Assembly: GCF_001894765.1 (NCBI RefSeq)
Contig: NZ_BCWV01000002.1
Location: 682,001-746,000, forward strand
Direction of reading: 5' to 3'
DNA from: Rhodococcoides corynebacterioides NBRC 14404
GTDB lineage: Bacteria; Actinomycetota; Actinomycetes; Mycobacteriales; Mycobacteriaceae
Length of the DNA stretch: 64,000 nucleotides
The translations under genes were made by a program, and so were the position numbers. The notes below the pieces were generated by a model, which ran no database searches, had not been told where the DNA came from, and saw nothing but the letters and a program-made list of their open reading frames with translations. Shown piece by piece: positions 61,422 through 64,000 of this stretch. How positions within the stretch are numbered: position 1 is the first letter of the stretch; every line of letters starts with the position of its first letter.

Positions 61422-64000
61422 TCAGCCGTTGAAGGCGGTCTCGATGATCTCCTGCTGCTCCACGGCGTGGACCTTGCTCGAGCCCGACGACGGCGCCGAC
61501 ATCGGACGACGCGAGACCCGCTTGATGCCCGACAGACGCTCGGGCAGCAGTTCCGGGAACGCGAGACCGAAGGTCGGCCACGCGCCCTGGTTGGCCGGCT
61601 CCTCCTGGACCCACCGGTAGTCGGTGGCGTTCGGGTAGCCGTCCAGAGCCTCGGCGATGCGACGGTTCGGGATCGGGTAGAGCTGCTCGACGCGCACGAT
61701 GGCGACGTCGTCCCGCTTGTTCTTCTGCTTGTACGCCAGCAGCTCGTAGTAGAGCTTGCCGCTGACCATGAGCACACGGTCGACCTTCGAGCGATCGCCG
61801 TCGCCCGACTCGTAGGTGGGCTCGTCGAACACCGAGTGGAACTTGCCGTCGGTGAAGTCCTCGATGTTGCTCACCGCGGCCTTGTTGCGCAGCATCGACT
61901 TCGGCGTGAACACCACCAGCGGACGCTGGATGCCGTCACGTGCGTGACGACGCAGCAGGTGGAAGTAGTTCGCCGGCGTCGACGGCACCGCGACGGTCAT
62001 CGACCCCTCCGCACACAGCTGGAGGAAGCGCTCGATGCGACCGGACGTGTGGTCCGGACCCTGACCCTCGTGGCCGTGCGGCAGCAGCAGCACGACGTCC
62101 GAGAGCTGACCCCACTTGGCCTCACCGGACGAGATGAACTCGTCGATGATGGACTGCGCGCCGTTGACGAAGTCACCGAACTGCGCCTCCCACAGCACCA
62201 GCGCGTCGGGGTTGCCCACCGAGTAGCCGTACTCGAAGCCCACCGCCGCGTACTCGCTCAGGGCGGAGTCGTAGACCAGGAACTTGCCGGGGTTGTCGCT
62301 GCCGATGTTGTGCAGCGGGGTGTACTCCTCGCCCGTCTTGCGGTCGATGATCACCGAGTGCCGCTGGGTGAAGGTGCCGCGGCGGGTGTCCTGGCCGGAC
62401 ATCCGGACGAGCTTGCCCTCGTCGATCAACGTGCCCAGGGCGAGCAGCTCGCCGAACGCCCAGTCGACCTTGCCCTCGTAGGCCATCTCGCGACGCTTGT
62501 CCAGCACCGGCTGCACACGCGGGTGCACGGTGAAGCCGTCGGGCACGTTCACGAAGGCGTCGCCGATGCGGTGCAAGATCGACTTGTCGACGGCCGTCGT
62601 GAGCTTGTGCGGGATCTGCTGATCCATCTCGACCGACTCGCTGGGCTCCGGGGCGTACTTCTCGAGCTCGCGCACCTCGTTGAAGACACGCTCGAGCTGG
62701 CCCTGGTAGTCGCGGAGAGCGTCCTCCGCCTCCTTGAGCGAGATGTCGCCGCGGCCGATGAGCGCCTCGGTGTAGCTCTTGCGGACGCTGCGCTTGGTGT
62801 CGATCACGTCGTACATCGCCGGCTGGGTCATCGAGGGGTCGTCGCCCTCGTTGTGGCCGCGGCGGCGGTAGCAGATCATGTCGATCACGACGTCCTTGTG
62901 GAACTTCTGACGGAAGTCCACCGCGAGACGCGCGACCCAGGCGCAGGCCTCGGGATCGTCACCGTTGACGTGGAAGATCGGTGCGCCGATCATCTTGGCC
63001 ACGTCGGTGCAGTACTCGCTCGAGCGCGAGAACTCCGGTGCCGTCGTGAAGCCGACCTGGTTGTTGACCACGATGTGCACGGTGCCGCCGGTGCGGTACC
63101 CGCGCAGCAGCGCGAGGTTCAGCGTCTCGGCCACCACGCCCTGACCCGCGAACGCGGCATCGCCGTGGAGCATCAGCGGCAGCACCGAGAAGCCGTCGCG
63201 GCCGTCGCCCTTGTCCAGCAGGTCCTGCTTGGCGCGGACCAGGCCCTCGAGCACCGGGTCGACCGCCTCGAGGTGCGAGGGGTTGGCGGTGAGCGAGACC
63301 TTGATGTCGTTCTCGCCGAACATCTGGATGTAGTTGCCCTCGGCACCCAGGTGGTACTTCACGTCGCCGGAGCCGTGCGCGGCCGCCGGGTTCATGTTGC
63401 CCTCGAACTCGGTGAAGATCTTCGAGTACGGCTTGCCCACGATGTTCGCGAGCACGTTCAGCCGGCCACGGTGGGGCATACCGATGACGACCTCGTCGAG
63501 CGTGTGCTCGGCGGACTGGTCGATCACGGAATCCATCATCGGGATGACCGACTCGGCGCCCTCGAGCGAGAAACGCTTCTGGCCGACGTACTTGGTCTGC
63601 AGGAACGTCTCGAAGGCCTCTGCCGCGTTGAGCTTGCTCAGGATGTACTTCTGCTGCGCGACGGTCGGCTTGACGTGCTTGGCCTCCACCCGCTCCTGCA
63701 GCCAGGCCACCTGGTCGGTCTCGAGGATGTGGGTGTACTCCACGCCGACGTGGCGGCAGTACGAGTCGCGCAGGACACTCAGCACGTCCCGCAGCTTCAT
63801 CCGGTCCTCGCCGTGGAAGCCGCCGACCGCGAACTCGCGATCGAGGTCCCACAGCGTCAGGCCGTGGCTGATGACGTCGAGGTCCGGATGCATCCGGAAC
63901 TTGTCCTTGGTGAACATGAGCGGATCGGTGTCCGCCATGAGGTGACCGCGGTTGCGGTACGCCGCGATCAGTTCCAGGACGCGGGTGTTCTTGTCGACGG
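61422..64000 (-). CDS. kgd: multifunctional 2-oxoglutarate metabolism enzyme (KGD/SucA), 3' part; 5' end outside the window
   Basis: Kgd is the mycolata-type fusion of an E2-like acyltransferase and the ThDP-dependent E1 of 2-oxoglutarate dehydrogenase; it also makes succinic semialdehyde or 2-hydroxy-3-oxoadipate. About 859 C-terminal codons lie here, open to the end of the window: the part before the ATG at 63938 already reads [20 protein letters not shown], so 63938 is internal. Visible are [20 protein letters not shown], the ThDP/metal segment [17 protein letters not shown], the [16 protein letters not shown] motif and [20 protein letters not shown]. The protein ends [14 protein letters not shown]. 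Full mycobacterial Kgd is about 1230 residues, so roughly one third is missing. Same place as Rv1248c. Confidence 0.96.
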   Translation of the reverse strand, partial: VDKNTRVLELIAAYRNRGHLMADTDPLMFTKDKFRMHPDLDVISHGLTLWDLDREFAVGGFHGEDRMKLRDVLSVLRDSYCRHVGVEYTHILETDQVAWLQERVEAKHVKPTVAQQKYILSKLNAAEAFETFLQTKYVGQKRFSLEGAESVIPMMDSVIDQSAEHTLDEVVIGMPHRGRLNVLANIVGKPYSKIFTEFEGNMNPAAAHGSGDVKYHLGAEGNYIQMFGENDIKVSLTANPSHLEAVDPVLEGLVRAKQDLLDKGDGRDGFSVLPLMLHGDAAFAGQGVVAETLNLALLRGYRTGGTVHIVVNNQVGFTTAPEFSRSSEYCTDVAKMIGAPIFHVNGDDPEACAWVARLAVDFRQKFHKDVVIDMICYRRRGHNEGDDPSMTQPAMYDVIDTKRSVRKSYTEALIGRGDISLKEAEDALRDYQGQLERVFNEVRELEKYAPEPSESVEMDQQIPHKLTTAVDKSILHRIGDAFVNVPDGFTVHPRVQPVLDKRREMAYEGKVDWAFGELLALGTLIDEGKLVRMSGQDTRRGTFTQRHSVIIDRKTGEEYTPLHNIGSDNPGKFLVYDSALSEYAAVGFEYGYSVGNPDALVLWEAQFGDFVNGAQSIIDEFISSGEAKWGQLSDVVLLLPHGHEGQGPDHTSGRIERFLQLCAEGSMTVAVPSTPANYFHLLRRHARDGIQRPLVVFTPKSMLRNKAAVSNIEDFTDGKFHSVFDEPTYESGDGDRSKVDRVLMVSGKLYYELLAYKQKNKRDDVAIVRVEQLYPIPNRRIAEALDGYPNATDYRWVQEEPANQGAWPTFGLAFPELLPERLSGIKRVSRRPMSAPSSGSSKVHAVEQQEIIETAFNG

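Noticed and set aside
63936..63938. ATG 63938 as the kgd start
   Set aside because: The coding sequence [15 protein letters not shown] continues upstream in frame to the window edge and belongs to the conserved E1 region, so the gene begins outside.

Overview
This window is high-GC actinobacterial chromosome, almost certainly Rhodococcus or a close mycolic-acid relative. It is densely coded on both strands, with many GTG starts and ATGA/GTGA overlaps. It carries mycothiol (mshB), F420 (fbiC), methylglucose-lipopolysaccharide (gpgS), trehalose-uptake (lpqY-sugABC) and kgd genes in the order known from Mycobacterium tuberculosis (about Rv1166 to Rv1248c). I see no tRNA, rRNA, CRISPR array, integrase or insertion sequence. 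The only mobile-type gene is a 13E12/DUF222 HNH gene lying between tatB and mrp.

Layout. 0-10 kb: end of an lpqW-like gene, mshB, a bPH2-bPH2-uracil-DNA-glycosylase operon on the minus strand, fbiC, ferredoxin, dapC. 10-17 kb: fatty-acid and CoA genes (FadD36-like ligase, quinone-type oxidoreductase, lipase-like hydrolase, then a TetR / acyl-CoA dehydrogenase / crotonase operon). 17-28 kb: AAC(2')-like acetyltransferase, divergent dapD/dapE, two tandem LOG proteins, fadD6, folP2, gpgS, DivIVA-like protein, tagA, DUF3117, 23S rRNA methyltransferase. 27-30 kb: divergent glgM/glgC and an O-methyltransferase. 30-34 kb: envelope-stress block sigE-rseA-htrA-tatB. 34-39 kb: HNH gene, mrp, two tandem lytic transglycosylases. 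39-47 kb: DUF1003 and MgtE-N/CBS proteins, CitE-like lyase, stress protein, trehalose ABC importer. 47-52 kb: ParB-like and phosphoesterase pair, SUFU-domain protein, PHP phosphoesterase, malic enzyme. 52-56 kb: OpuC-type osmoprotectant importer with a divergent second binding protein. 56-60 kb: a mymA-like monooxygenase-SDR-lipase operon opposite its TetR. 60-64 kb: fabH and the 3' portion of kgd.

Regulatory themes. At least sixteen genes start 6-8 nt after a TANNNT -10 box with no Shine-Dalgarno, which is the signature of leaderless mRNAs; this fixes several start codons. Convergent genes are separated by strong hairpins that often contain the stop codon of one partner. Clear palindromes sit beside both tetR genes, fadD6 and the malic enzyme gene. 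sigE has a good ECF-type promoter (GGGAACA-N17-GTT) and an MprA-box-like direct repeat. I found no wholly novel multigene defence or biosynthetic system. The most unusual items are the HNH gene with a decayed SOS box, the tandem duplications across stop codons, and the TetR-controlled mymA-like mini-operon.
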